DNA of 64,000 bases from the NCBI GenBank assembly GCA_963970005.1, contig CAXAMN010021112.1:81122-145121 (forward strand), given 5' to 3'. The translations under genes and the position numbers were made by a program. Below, piece by piece: positions 1-13,554 of this stretch. The stretch comes from Durusdinium trenchii. Its lineage: Eukaryota > Sar > Dinophyceae > Suessiales > Symbiodiniaceae. The notes under the pieces were generated by a model. That model worked only from the letters and a program-made list of their open reading frames with translations, was not told where the DNA came from and searched no databases. Each line of letters begins with the position of its first letter. Position 1 is the stretch's first letter.

Positions 1-1925
1 ACTACTACTGCCTCCACCAGCCCTTTCAGCAACGCGCATGTATGCCCCACGCGTCCGGCGGTATGTGAGACGCTCCTAACGGGATCAAGGCGTCCAAGGC
101 CTGGAAGCGGCTCGTCGCCTTGTCGGCCGCCTGGGAGGCGTGGCCGTTCCACTGCGGACGGCGGGGAGGGTCGGATGGGGGGGAAGCAATGAAGGCAGGA
201 AGGGAGGAAGGCAGGAAGACTGCAGTGAGAAAAATGACGGCTTTTTTTGGTTAGACCCCGTGTCCTGCCAGGCTATGTTGTGAGTGCCTAGGAACCCAAG
301 ACGGGGCGGGGCCAGTCTGGGAAGAATGATGAACATCATGTGGCCTTTGTGCCATGCTTCCACAGTAGCTTCCACAGTTACTTCCACACGTAGCTTGCAG
401 GCTGAGTGTCCATTTTCTGGCAGTTTCTATGTTCCTGTTCAAGCTCCGTGGCACCCACTACAGTCCTATCTATACAGCTGCAAGAGTTCTTCATTGCCTG
501 GCTGCCTGGGATCAGGATCACATTAATTTTGACACAAAGTACATGGGGCCCTGTAAACCTCATCCCAGTGGCTGCAGGATTTCTGCAATCGGACACCAGG
601 GCAACTTATCCGACATCATTTGCAGGGTATGGCTGCACTTCCAATACGTTCAGCAAGATGTCTCATAGATCATATCTTTCGAGGGAAATTGCGTGTTGGA
701 AAGAAAGTCGACGCCGGTGGAAACCATGAGCTGTATCCCGTCATTGGACATTGATAAACAAATCCATGCGGACGGTCTTAAGCAGCTCGGTGCACGGCAG
801 AAGCGGTGCAGCCGATCCAAGGCACCGTGGCCCACCCCTCCCGCCATCGGCCTCGGAGTCCCCGTCGGTGCTGACGCTGGGCAAGGTCAAGCGGTCGCCT
901 CACAAGCAAAAACCATGAACATAAAATAACAACAGGTGGTGTCTGATACTCTCTATCTGATCTGTCTATGTCTGTCTCTGTGTTTGATGCTACTGTACCT
1001 GTGCAAAAACCAGCCAGCTCGCAGCTGTGAACAGATCATGTGACGTCAGTTTCTGGAAGAAATACTGCGCAACCAGTCCATACCTTGCAGAGCCTGAGCA
1101 AAACGCAGTCGAATGTCACCATTTCAACCAGACCTATCAAGCACCTGGTACAATGATGATGGTACGAATCATGTTTTGTCCAGGTTCATCAAAGTGATCT
1201 TTGAGGCTCCCATGAGGCCAAATAAAAGCTTTTTCATGACCCCCAAAACTGCATGGTTGATTTGAAACACGACCGGAGTCGGGTGACAGTTTTCCTTCCA
1301 CCCCATAACAGTCAAAACGCATCACACATCAGAACTCGGACCTAAAATCTCACTAGAGGTGCTATTCTAAGTTCATGTCAAGTAACTTAACAGTTTCCTC
1401 TTGCCCGTTTGTTTAAATAGGTGTTCGGACAATCTGCATGTTCTAAATGTGCATGTCATATGTTGACAACAACTGCACATATCAAGATTAATGTAACAAT
1501 TTCTTAGACGTGCTTGAATGTTAACCTCTCTTGCGGGCTTCGGTTCGATGTAGCTCAGAAATTGCTTCATCTTGCTGGGAGACCACGGATCTTTGTGGCT
1601 TTAAACTGGGCAAACATCGGGAGTTAAGTCGACGGTGACCGCACATTCGGATCCAAGCTCCTTGCAATCGACCATTTGGCATCTTATAATGCAATCGTGA
1701 TAAAGCACATTAACGACAGCTTTATCAAGCTCAAAGCACACACCACGGCATTTTGGCCGTGACGAATGGGAACTGCACTTGCCCCTGAAGAGAGGATGGA
1801 CTTACATGTTTGGTACAAAATTGTAAAAAAACTTCTTGGTCTTAGTCCGATCTGAAATACATAAACCCCAACCTCCTTCCAATCCCCCTCAGGCAGCGGC
1901 CATTTCCACCTCCGCTTCCACCAGC
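1..1925. other. No confident gene; weak minus-strand exon hints
   Basis: A minus-strand stretch at 81-130 reads AADKATSRFQALDALIP behind CTCCCAG and before GTTAGG, similar in type to the repeat exons. Another at about 790-880 reads ATVPWIGCTASA. Neither can be tied to a chain. The rest is ordinary AT/GC-mixed DNA without a feature I can support. Confidence 0.4.
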
Positions 1926-1958
1926 CTGAGACAGCTGAAGCGACCGAAGCTGATCCCT
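1926..1958 (-). CDS. Possible short repeat-gene exon: RDQLRSLQLSQ
   Basis: A 33-bp stretch encodes RDQLRSLQLSQ between TGCGGAG and GCTGGTGG. The plus strand here also reads open (TSLRQLKRPKL), behind a good acceptor CCCCTCAG, so the strand is not settled. Confidence 0.28.
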
Positions 1959-4900
1959 CTCCGCACCCTCCCATCCACTTCCGCAACCCCTGCACTTGAG
2001 GTGGTACTGGATTTCCCCAAAGCCAGGGACCATCAGGGACCCCTCGATTCTCCGCTTCAAAGCAGGAGACACTCACCGTGCACCCCAAATGTCACCGCAC
2101 GTCGGCAGCGGTGGGGAATTGCAGGGCTTCTATCCGGTCATGGCACCGGATATCGATCGGTTCTTGCGTCTCTCACCATGTGGCGAGGTCGTTCGTTCTC
2201 GCTCAGGCGCTGCCGAACGATCAGACCCCCCCCACTTCACCGGTCCCTTTACCCAAGCCGCTTCGAACCTCGGTGCTCCGGTCACTTCACCGGTCCCGCC
2301 TGGTTCAGGCGGCGGGTTTCCGGCGTCCCGGTCCACGTGGCGTTCGCCTTGGACAGGCGAGGCCAGGTGCCAGATCTTCACGTCTCTTCCAAAGACTTAT
2401 AGAACTAGTAGCTTCTTGCTAGTAGTAGTAATGGCCTCCAACCGCGATGGCCTCCAACCTAGTAGCTTCTTGCTACTAGCCGCTATGGGAGCTACACCAT
2501 CTATATCCAATCCATCATAATCCATCTATAGTCTGATGTTCACTCTGCGGCAGGATCTTTGTGCTACACTAGCCTTTGCGATCCAGGACCAATCTAGTCT
2601 GTACCACAGTACCCGCTGCCGACCCGGTGACCGCGTACCCCCAGTCGTGTCCCAAAGAAGCCGCGTGGATCTCTCAGTGGATCTCTCAGCCAACGGATGC
2701 AGATCCCAAACCAGACTGAGAACTCCGCCCGCGCGACAGAGTTTGCAGTCCCAGCATCCTGGCCATCCAAAGTCTTAAATTGATGTTTAAGGTATAGCCG
2801 GTATAAGCATGGTTTTGGAATGTCAGGGCATTTCAGTGTCCCTCGTTGAACACTCTGGCAGTTTCACCACGCACACACAAATATGTATATACATATATAG
2901 ACTATAATATAAAACGTAGTAATACAGTATATACTATAAAATGTACACATCATTGCTGTGATGCTTGCAGTTTATAACGATGTTGAAGAAAACAAAACTG
3001 ACTGACTCCTTCGGTTCAAGGACTAAGTTGCTTAGTTTGATTAAGTTGTTTAAGTCTCAGCATTTCAATTCAAATACCACATACCCGGGTGATTCGGGGT
3101 GCATGTCATCTACAAAATTGTCTTACAATGTCTTACATGAAGAAAGACACAATATGACACAATAACATCATGTAAGTCAGTGAGTACTGCATCGAGTCTC
3201 AGAAAGATGAGGAAGAATGACTTACTGACAACACCAGGCGATGACCACGGATATCATATGAGATTATATCATCTGTCCCGTGCTGCTCAAGTAGATGAGA
3301 TTGTCTTTCATTGTTGAAGGTGTGCCAATTTAGTGTTTTGAGGAAGTACCTTGAACCCAGGCCACGCCCATCATTTAGGTCAAACATGGTCAAAGGCCGC
3401 AGCAGATCGAATTCCATGAGGACGATCCTGATCAATCCCCACACCGCCGTCTGTGGCCCCCCGATGTTCTCCTGATCCAGGCTCGAGTTCCTTGCAGGGC
3501 GAGGACGCTGGGGACGCTCCAACAGCTCAAAGCTGCGAGGCGACGAGGCGGTCGACAGGTCGACGGGTCGACCGTCCCGAACCGGGCTCCGGGATGCCAT
3601 TCCAGTGTCGGTCTGTCGGTCCGAAGAGCTACAGGCCCCCATGGAATTGGATGTTGGCACCGTGAGGGGGTCAACCAAACGGGCGCCCAGCCTCGCCGCC
3701 TTCTTTCATTCTTTAGAAATCGAAAGCAATTCCCACAAGTCGAGACAGACTCAACCTGAACAAGGAGGCAAATGTTGCTGTGCTCACGGTCTCCCCAAAA
3801 CGACTCTCATCAAGTCTGAGTGACTCTCAAGTCGGAGTGGCAGCACCTCTGGGATACTCTCCCTGGGTTTGTTCCGAGAGTGGTCCGCTCTAGTTCTCCA
3901 TCCTCCAGACATAGTCAGGTAGGCCATAGGAGGCCTATTAAAGCCCCAAAAGATTTTCCCAAAGAGGACTAATAGACTAGTACTTAGACTGTCGACTAAT
4001 AATATAAAGACTGTAACTGAACACTGATTGTAACAGCAGGGCTCTGTGGACTACACACCCTCCTGGCACCCACTCGAAAAATATCAGAAGGTACTTGGAG
4101 CTCAAACGGGTATGTTGTGGGTTCAGCACCTTGGATTTTGCTTCATAGAACTGGGAATTTGCCACATGGAAAAGAAGACACACACGCACACAACGCATTC
4201 ATACATATTCACCCGTTTTGCCAGAAAACACCATAGACAACAAACACACCGTCCGGGTCCCGTCTTCCGCCGTTTCGCCGGACCTCGAAGCCGAAGCATG
4301 CCCTAGCAAGCGAAGCAGTGGGCTGCGAGGGCGGCGAAGCAAATGAAGCTAGATATGACACCAAAGACCCACAGCCTCTGACTTCCAACAAGATTAGCCT
4401 TTAGGTGTTAAAGGGGTGCATATATGTTTGTTTAAACAACAATATGATCCTACTCCTGATGATATACAGTATATGTTATAGCTTTCAAATGCTTTCAGTC
4501 TCTATTGGAAGGTCTAAATATAACTGTGAGTTGGAACCCATTAAGTATATCGTAGTACTTCAAGAGAATTACTCTTCTCTTCTCCATCAGAATTCTCATT
4601 CATGATGTGATTGAATGACACAGATGAAACCAGTCAGTAGTCAAAATCTATTGATGGCGGGGTCAAAGGTCATTGATGGCGGGTGGTTGAAACTCCCGTT
4701 TTCCCTCCGGAACGTTGCTCCAGAACCGCCTGGGCCAAACGCAACAGGTGCCTGCCATGATTTCGATGGTGCGCGACGGTGCAAGTTTTGGTCCGCCGTA
4801 AACACAGGATTCACGAACTCTTCGATTAGGTTGACCTAACGCTTTCCTGCAATAGCAACTGCCGTTAAACAAGCTTCTAGAAAGCTGGCATATTCTAGCG

Positions 4901-7104
4901 TATTTTTTGAGAGTTCGGTTCGGAGAGGGGGCGTTACTCACGTCCGAACACTCCAACCCTGCCCCTTACTCGTTCGAGTGGGTACACATCGGCTGCTGTA
5001 TGCAGCTGAGAAAAAAGTGGCACACGCATATAACGACAAATGACTCAGAAGCACCTTTGTTTGCATACCCAGGGAATCTTAAAGCGTTAATTTTGCAGAA
5101 ACACACCACAATTGGCTTTTAGCAGGCTAGGCTGCACACTGACATGGGCAAACACACCGCAAGCGAGAAACATGAGCAAACACGGCATTCTAAACATGGC
5201 CCCTTTTGACTTGAGGTCCAAACACACCGCCATGGCATTCTAAACTTGTTGAGTCAACATGCCGCAATCCTAGAAAGACATCGCAACCCTAAAGATGTTG
5301 CGCAATCTATTCAAAACCGGCATCAACATTTCCATGCCAGAGGAGTCCCTAAGATTACAAATTTCTTGTCTAACTCCTAATTCGGACCTATATAGATATG
5401 ATTTTCCTGGGGCAAATTCCCAAAACGCCTCTCCAAATAGTTTGGGCACATTTACTTGTTGTGTTTTGAAAGATCTTGTCATGGGGAAGCCTCCCCAATG
5501 ATTGAATCTTGGGGATCCCCACAAGAACCGGAGACACGGAGAGACTTCGAGCGCGAGTTGAACGGGCTAAAAACAAGTCTCCATCAATCAGTGATCCCTT
5601 GTAGATCCTTTTCGTCATGAATGATGACCAGTTCTTCATTCTTTCTGAACTACTGGGACCCGCAGAAACAAAAAACAACACTTGTCGGACATACCATGTT
5701 CCCACGTTCCCCTGTTGAGACACATGACCACGTTTTCAGACACACCTGGTTGACTGAGAAGGATCTTTTAAACCTTCCTCCGATTGAGAAATCGCCTGCG
5801 TCGAAGGTCTGGAACGATCTCCAACGTACCTGTAGCTGCTTCACGTCATGCGCTTTCCAGGGATTCTCCAACCATGGGCTTTCTTACCATGGGCTTCGGA
5901 TGGAGAAAAAAGAAGCACCAACATGGTGCATTTGAACATGTTAAGTTTGAACATGAACTCATCCACCAAAGCCGCTTCCTCACCGACCCAACGACCGGAC
6001 GATCCGCAAACGAACGAACGGAGGGATCCGATGGGGTCAAGGCGTGAGGAGCACAGGTCGGGTGGGTTGATAAGAAGAAACGTCCTGACCAGGTTTCATC
6101 CAAACACATCCAACAAAAAAATGTCTTTAAGTGGGTGGAGCTGGTCCTGAGTTTGTAAAGTTTGGCCAATCAACCATCCACTTCTGGCCTGGTTGTATGG
6201 GCAAGGCAGGAGCTTGGTAGTCCGACATCGGGGAGCTACTTAGACACACGGCGAGCTAAGACGCTTTTTTGGCCAATCGCTCTCCAGTGTCCTGTTTGCA
6301 GCAGTGAGCCTGGCGTGTTTGGGCAAGAGAGGTGATGTTCAAGAGAGTGCTGAGCAGTGCTGTACTGCTCCATGTTTATCCCAAACGCACCATGCTCTCT
6401 GGTTTAGTTTAGTCCAAAATAGTCACTTTCTGACTTTTTGTTTACTTAAATGGAGCCTTGGGGTATCTGCAGAAATCAGGATTCAACACGCTATAGATTG
6501 AGACAGATTGAGGCCTCTCATTTGGTACCCTAAGTCCTTGACCAACTGGAATTCTGCTCCGTTCCAAGGCCGAGGGAGTTGGAACCCCCAAGGCCACCGA
6601 GAGGCGGCGCAGAAAGTTGGAGCCAAACGCCAAAAAACAAAGAAATGAATCAGATCAACATTCTTGAAATAAGTCAATCAAATCACTGCGATTCAATATC
6701 AACCAAATCAACATCAAATAAATCTCCGATTCACAAAGGACCTTTGGATCCTTGGTGGCCTGGCTGAACACGCCATGAACAGAGTCACAAAACACTCTTC
6801 GGCAATGCTCCGCGTGCTCCTCGGTGCTGCGACCCTCCGATTTTCGACCGTTGCCTCCGTTCGCTTCACGCTTCATGTCATGTCCATCATCTCCCTGCAT
6901 TGTTTTGCTACGAAAAACGAGAAGCGCCGCCACTCCCATGCTGCATCTCGACATGCTTGCGCCCGCAAATGCCCGCAGGCGAAGACGGGAAGATCTGTAA
7001 ACCCATTCTCTAAATTGACCTATCGTTAGATGTGGATCCTGACACCTGGCCCTCGGAGAAGTGGGAACGGACTGAAACCAAACTGAGCTCCTTCTTTGCC
7101 TATC
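1959..7104. other. Presumed intron or intergenic DNA
   Basis: Possible minus-strand exon scraps: VPSVLALQGT at about 3480-3530, AVLEQRSGGKTGV at about 4695-4733, AHDVKQLQ before GTACGT at 5829-5852, and ALTPSDPSVR at about 6010-6040. Direct repeats CTAGTAGCTTCTTGCTA and GCGATGGCCTCCAACC at 2400-2480 recur, in part and partly reversed, at about 54530-54810. Nothing else stands out. Confidence 0.35.
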
Positions 7105-7200
7105 GATCCAAGTACGTACCTTCTCAGAAGGTGATCGGAGACCATTTATGTAGCCTTGGAGGGCCCAAGTACCTTCTGAGAAGGTATGTGGATCACTAGG
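7105..7200. repeat. Partial family-A repeat with two ACCTTCTNAGAAGGT palindromes
   Basis: Palindromes at 7118-7132 and 7171-7185 are spaced 53 bp apart and flanked by GATCCAAGTACGT and GTATGTGGATC. The CTAGGGCTCC ends of the full family are not clear, so it may be a diverged or sister element. Confidence 0.55.
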
Positions 7201-7336
7201 CTCACTAGGGTTTCCTTTTCCTGCAGCTTTCGGTGCTGCTGGACGGGGGGGGTTCATGAGGCTAGCATGCCAGGCGTTCAGCTGGCTGGCTGTTGCGCAC
7301 ATCCCACGCGTTGTTGGCGCCCGATCTTCCCGAAGC

Positions 7337-7363
7337 TTGTAGCTGTCGTAGCTCGCCCAGATT
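7337..7363 (-). CDS. Possible short repeat-gene exon: NLGELRQLQ
   Basis: Encodes NLGELRQLQ between CGGACAG and GCTTCG, phase 0; the frame stays open on both sides. The pattern L-R-x-L-Q also occurs at 1926-1958. Assignment to the same gene is by analogy only. Confidence 0.3.
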
Positions 7364-10300
7364 CTGTCCGTTCCGAAGGAAAAACGACGTGGGACCCAGT
7401 CTTTCGGAGTTGAGCTGAACTCCAAAACTGAGCTGACTCAGTGGTTCCCAAAGTCCAGACAGTCCAGAACCATCCGAAAATGACCTCAAAAGCTATACAA
7501 AAGAAAATACCTGGACTCTTTGTGGCACTTCTGGTTGGATTGAGATTATTTGACCCATTCCCGCAGGATGTTCTGATAAGTTCTCTATCCAATGAAGGAT
7601 CCAACAGCTGCCCTGTTGTCACAGTTGCTACCGAAAAGAACACGGGAGAGGCAGCTGCTCTGAATCAGGCGCGTCGCCCAGGATTCCACCCTTCGGCTGG
7701 TCAACCAAATGTCTTGAAGTCTGATTTGCGACTATTGCACCTGCTGAGATGCCTCATTTCTTGGACAGGTCCCCACATCTATCTCCTGAGAAGCTGATTG
7801 TGGTGGGTGCCAGGAGGGACTCTTTTAATAGCCAAAGCCTGATTCCCCCAAGTGTATTCGACTGCAAACCTGTGGTGGGAATAGGATCAAGCCCAACTCC
7901 TATGATGCGTGCATCAAATTAATGATCATCAAATGACCTCAGATGTCCGAAGCTGTATGAGTTTCCCCTGCTTCACTTGCTGGTCCAACCGGAAAGTCCT
8001 AAAAATGTTCACTGCAACCTACCAGCCGAGGGTCTAGGATTGTTCTCTGTCGAAAAAAATCCCATAAAGTGCCATTTCTTTGGCATTCTTCCAGCTCAAA
8101 GTGGCTGGGAATCGAAGTGCAGCACCATGTGTGTGTGTGGGGAATATGAATCAACAATTCCATAAATCTTCAAGTGACTTGAAGGGTTTGGACCCCATGT
8201 CAACGACTGCCCCCATGCAGGCACGTGCAAAAACCACAAAAAAAACCCTCGCAGGTGGTGGCTGTCCTATGGCCTCGGACGGCCTCCGATGTCCAGGGCT
8301 TATGCACGAGAAGTGAAAGCAGTTATTTTTTACATATGTAAACAATGCCTGACGGACACAGCACATGGAAGTGGAGTGAAAAGCTTTTGTTGGTAGAGGA
8401 GAAATGTCTTCCAACAAAACCATGTGTGAGTTGGAGGGTAATTATAGGCTGTGACGTGTCCAAAAGAAGTGACACATCCCGTTGATGGTGTTTGCAAAGG
8501 CGACTAGTTGAGCCCAAGTTCCCGAGTTCCATGTTGTTTCACAAGTGTTTGGGCTAACGAAACTCGAGGCGAGTGAGGTCCACCCACCCCAAAAAAGGAA
8601 ATACATACAAATACGTTCCCTTCAACAAGCATGACAGTCAAAAAGGTCCCTATCAAACATGTGATGGATATGGTGTCTATCTCTGTTGAAGACAAGAAAC
8701 TCTGAAGCATTTGTCTGGAGCCCTTGTCCCTGGTAGGTTGACCTCACTAGTAGACTATTCTGTTCATTTTAGGTGGCCAATCAGGGTCGCCGGGTTTTGA
8801 CCCACTGCCACATAAGGCAACGGCTTCTGTGAGTCATGCCACCCACCCTCCACTACAAACAGGATATGGCTTCATGTCGCAAGGTCCTTTGGGATTTTCA
8901 TGTGACGTAGCCTGATTTGACCCGCAGTTGCAATGGCACCAAAGTACCACTCCTTCAGCGGCAAACAAACCATGAACAGAAGTTTAAAAGCTGCGTCCAG
9001 TGTTTTATTCTTCTATATAACCTTCCCAGCACTTACATGTCTATACTATGTTTGAGCAATCAAATCTTGAGCAGTCCACACCTCCTACGAAACCAGGTGC
9101 TGTCACCACTGTTCTGGGCTGAGCAGCCAGCATTTGGTCCCAGCGGCTGCTAATCGAAACACAGACAGAGAAGCTGAGTGGAGAGTTAAATTAACTCAAA
9201 CAGTTCAAACATAATTGATTTGTTCTTTCGGTGCGCTGCGCCTGCTACGACATCGGCACCAATGTCAGGCTGTCGATCGTACCGAAAGACTTGGGGTTTT
9301 GAATGGCTCTCCCTTAAACAACTGACTGGAGCATTAAAAGCAAGGAATGAATGAGAATGACTGGATCCTAAGGTATCTGTGGCAAGGGGTCATTCCCTGA
9401 TTCTCTACCATCACCGTTTGCTCGAGGAGCCCCAATGCTGTGGCAAATACCCCAATAATGCGACCAAATGCGATGATGATGATCCATGATGATCCCCCAG
9501 CATGGCCCTGTAAAGGTCTTGACCCATCTCAAAAAGAACTACTCTCATAATACCGACAGCAACACCCGTGATTTAGATTGGGAATGAGGCCATATGAGGC
9601 CCATAGGCTTGCTGACCCATCAGTCACATTAAACAATATCAAACATCCAACCTCACAGGTGTCCCCAGGCTGCGTTGATCTCGGCGTCGGTCTCAGCTTC
9701 TCCCCTGCCAAACATTTTCCATGCGGACACCCTCAGCATGGGGCCTCCTCAAGACGAGACTTACCACAGCAAATGCGCCACTCCGCACACCATCAGCCAC
9801 CCGCAGCTGGGTGTGTGTGGAGCTGCTGAAAGATCTTGTTCGCAACCTGCAAAAGCCGGGATGTAGAGTCGAGACATGAGTATCTTTGCATGTAGGACCA
9901 AGATGGGCAGTCCCTTAGGGGTCCCCCCCCTGTCCCACCCAACCAAAATAATCAAGTTATTTGGGGCACATATCCCCACCCTCAGATAATGTCCACAAGG
10001 CGGCACCCATGGACCAAGCATGACTGACTTGAGTTAGAAGAAACACGACGTCCTCCATCGTCGATTCGAAACGTTTAAGGTCCAACCGAGGGTACCATGA
10101 CATGCAAAGTTCTAACCACCAAAACCTCCTCTGGAAACAAAAAACGTTCTGTGTCCTGCTGCAATTCCACCCGCACTTCCAAGATTGCGCCTCATGGTTC
10201 TTGCCACACACCCAAGGTCTTGCTCCAGATCATCTTCTGCCCCTTCTTCTTGCCTGCCTGGCTCAGTGGATGGAGGCATTTCATCATCCGGGAGCGATGA

Positions 10301-12608
10301 AAAAACAATGCCACAACACTCACTGTGACTCACTGTGTGGAATATTTACATTGACCCCTGTTCAACCCCTGTTCAACCACCGGGGATGGTAAACTCATAT
10401 GCCAGTTTCGAGTGTCAGGGAGGTCCACGCAACCGGGATCGAAGGCGCCGCTTCGACGATTGCTCCGCAACAGGTGCCTGTTCAATTGGATCTGGAAGCT
10501 TACCCGAAGCTCATGCAGGTGATTGGGAGTTCCCTATCTGGAGTCCCAGTCGTACCATTCGGGTATGATTCAGTAGTCAGTTGCTGAGACATCTGAGACA
10601 AGATACTCATGCAGTTGTTGACACCGTGAAACCAAGAAAATCATCTATTGGGCAGCTAAACCCAAGGCAGCTTACTCATCCACAGCCCAGGGAACCCGGC
10701 ATGATGAGAAAAGTCCATCACAACCTGGCGGCAAATCTATTTTTGAACCAAACCTTGTCTTAATATGTCTTAACAATGTGAAACCACTGACCACTCAAAG
10801 CCACCATCTAATAGACCCATGCTGCCTTTCTTAGGAAAAGAAACAAAACACACCGACACCCTTTGGGGGTTCTCCAGTGCTGGAAGACAGCGCCACAGAA
10901 GGTGCCCCAGCGCAAGTTCGCACCTTCACCACAGGGGTCCTCTTGTGTGGACGAGGATAGATCTCAGCCTCGCAGCGAGAAGAACCATGGTTTTTAATAT
11001 ATAACAATATATATATATAATATATATATATATAAATACTGATTCCCAGATTGATGGCACATCCAAACTGGGGACATAAGATGGCAAACCAGGGAAACAT
11101 ATGTCCAAAACAAAAAAAACATGGGACCAGTTGCAAAAGGCACAAAAGCGCCTTTTCCCTGCGACCAGTTTGATGGCACATCAAAACTGGGGAGTTAAGA
11201 TTGCAAAACAGTGAAATATGTTCAAAATCAAACACATCAAAAAAACACATACAAAAATTGCAAAAGTCAACAAAACTGTATTGTTCCTAGTCAGTGAATT
11301 CTTGAGTTCACTGATATCTATAGTTTTCTTTAGTCACCTATCTATGATCCCCAATATTGCCATGTGTGTGATGCACGAGCCACACCTAGCTACTCTTTTG
11401 TATATATATATATATCAATCTATATATGCACTTACTTATCAAATCTTGTCTATCTGTCTACCTATTGCACCATCACATTACAGCAGTCACTTGTCAGGTC
11501 CCTCCCGAGAAGCATTCACGCTTCAAGTGTTTAAGCTTGACTCACCCTTGAGCCCGCTACATCATATTAAGCAAAGGTTACAATTTTCTGCAAAGCTTGA
11601 CAAATGCCATCAATAGGGTCGGGTGTGTCATGGGCCTATATACACCATGTTCAATGTGTCAGATCTCAGTGCATATGATGGCACACACACACATATATAT
11701 ATACATACACATACTCAACCGCAACCATCAATCTCGTCTGACTGCAGTGCTGTCCTCACAACGTGCCATCTATACGGTCAGAATCAATTTCAACTCATGT
11801 TGATAGGGATAAAGTATCATATTGAGCACTTTTACTTGCGCTATCAATATGTGAATCCGTATAATAATACCACAAAGGCGTTCGGTGGAACTGAGGACAA
11901 ATGCTCTGGTGGGCTGGTGTGAGGCACAAATGCGGCACAATCATGAGTTGATGACGGGTGGTCCAAGAAAGTCTAAAAGCTTCACTTTGGCCACTTGTTG
12001 GGCAAAAAATTGTGGCCTCCTCACAAATCAAGATACCTACCCTGTACACGTAGCAAAAAAAAACAACGACTCGACTGAGATTGCAGGACACATCAGATTT
12101 CTGCCGCTGTCTCATACTAACATAATCTAACATAGGCATTGAGATGATTGTTCCTAACTTTCAGTATATCATATGTCATGCAATGCGATAATATCATAAG
12201 TAGAGCTGTCCATTTCATGGAAATCTTCAGCAAAGCAACACAAGTCCTTGGCAAGTTCAGGTATGTTAGGTCCAGTCATTTCTGAAGGCCTGAAACTCTT
12301 CAACAAATATTTCCTAAACAAACAGGACCTGCTTTCAATTCTGCTGCCTGTACCTGGTTCATAGAACGAAAACATGAACCAGGATGGGAGTCAATCCCCT
12401 ACAAACATTGAGTCCCTCTACACCCACTGGCGATGGAAACGAGGTGGTCCACTTCCAAAAATACAACAGCACTTGGATTTGCGGCTGCTCAAGAACCGGG
12501 ACAAAGAAAGCACTTTCCCATGCCAGGGGGATTGACCAAGTTTGGGAAACATCACCCTTTTTTATCCTTTCTCCGCCACACCCGGAAAGTTTGACTTCCC
12601 ATCTTCGC
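7364..12608. other. Presumed intron or intergenic DNA with one open stretch
   Basis: On the minus strand at 10050-10190 the frame reads AILEVRVELQQDTERFLFPE, and another frame reads PRLDLKRFESTMED. Both resemble the repeat family but compete. The plus strand at 10437-10520 also reads open (IAPQQVPVQLDLEAYPKLMQ before a GT). TA and CA microsatellites lie at 11000-11036, 11400-11416 and 11680-11710. No firm gene. Confidence 0.35.
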
Positions 12609-12641
12609 CTCCTGTGTCTTGGCCCGGGCAGGTGTAGCAAC
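12609..12641 (-). CDS. Short repeat-gene exon: VATPARAKTQE
   Basis: A 33-bp copy of the VATPARAKTQE module, preceded by CTTGGAG and followed by GCGAAG. DNA similarity to 15923-15955 extends a few bases past both ends, so a recent segment duplication is an alternative to selection on the exon. Confidence 0.4.
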
Positions 12642-13524
12642 CTCCAAGGCTGGCATTGCGATCTTGGGAGAGTTGGCTCAGGATCCATATAGACCAATAT
12701 GAAATAATATGACGATATATGACCAATGTCACCTTGCTTGGCCTCAGGATCCTTAGGTGATTATTTTTTTTCAGATGCAGGGAAACAAGGAAACAAGTCC
12801 TATAACATTTGGGAAGCAACAAAAGGTGACTGTCGCATGCAGCCGAAGAAAAGAATCTTAGTGCAGAATTGGTAGGGCCTAGTAGGGTCCAACAAACTAC
12901 AGTACAGAAACTCGGATAGGGCACCCAAAATAGGTTTGGTATGTTTTGGGAAGTAATTCGCAAAGCATGCCCACCAGGGAAGGCTGCAGGATACAGTGTA
13001 GTATACACCATATTATCATATTGCTGTTCTTCAGGTTCCCATGCATCGCGGCCGACCCGATCGCCGACCCCGTGGAGTCCGGTGTTCGAACGGAACTTGA
13101 CTTGGTTTCGACCGCCAAACAAGACATGGTGTGCTGTCTTGCGTGTCCTGTGCTGTCTCCTGGTGTGGTTGCTGTCCGTATCTGGAAGTTGTCATTGAGT
13201 TGTTGTTCTGTCTCCTGGGGCTGTGCCTGTTGTTGTTGCTGTCGTTGTGCTACCACTGCATACCTAATCATTGGGCCTAATAAAAGAATTGTCTCTCATT
13301 GTCTCTCTTCTTTTGCATTTCAGTTTGAATGAGACACCTGGTATTGATAAATTTAAAGCGGTGGAGGGAATTACATGGCAGAAAAACTTTAACATCCGGG
13401 AGACTAAGTATAGAATAGAATAGTACCACTGCATCCACAAGCCACTGGAATCCTCCAAGAAGGGCTGAATGGTTGTGAACCATGTCAGAAACCAAAACCG
13501 AAACGTCTTCGCCGGTGCCATGGC

Positions 13525-13554
13525 CTCGCGCGTCTTGGCCCGGGGTGTGGCCAC
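13525..13554 (-). CDS. Short repeat-gene exon: VATPRAKTRE
   Basis: Encodes VATPRAKTRE between CGGAG and GCCATGG. It differs from the copies at 15923 and 12609 by one codon deletion and by substitutions, not by frame breaks. That is what one expects of a conserved coding module. Confidence 0.4.

Noticed and set aside
5515..5590. Plus-strand coiled-coil frame (RRDFERELNGLKTSLHQS)
   Set aside because: One isolated open stretch with no splice sites I trust.
6655..7425. Minus-strand frame of 256 codons
   Set aside because: Long, but composition changes along it and it runs through inverted repeats at 7105-7200. Only the short NLGELRQLQ part looks coding.
13034..13105. Plus-strand exon reading IADPIADPVESGVRTELDL behind a good acceptor (TTGCTGTTCTTCAG)
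   Set aside because: Attractive, but isolated and on the opposite strand to all confident exons; the minus strand is also open here.
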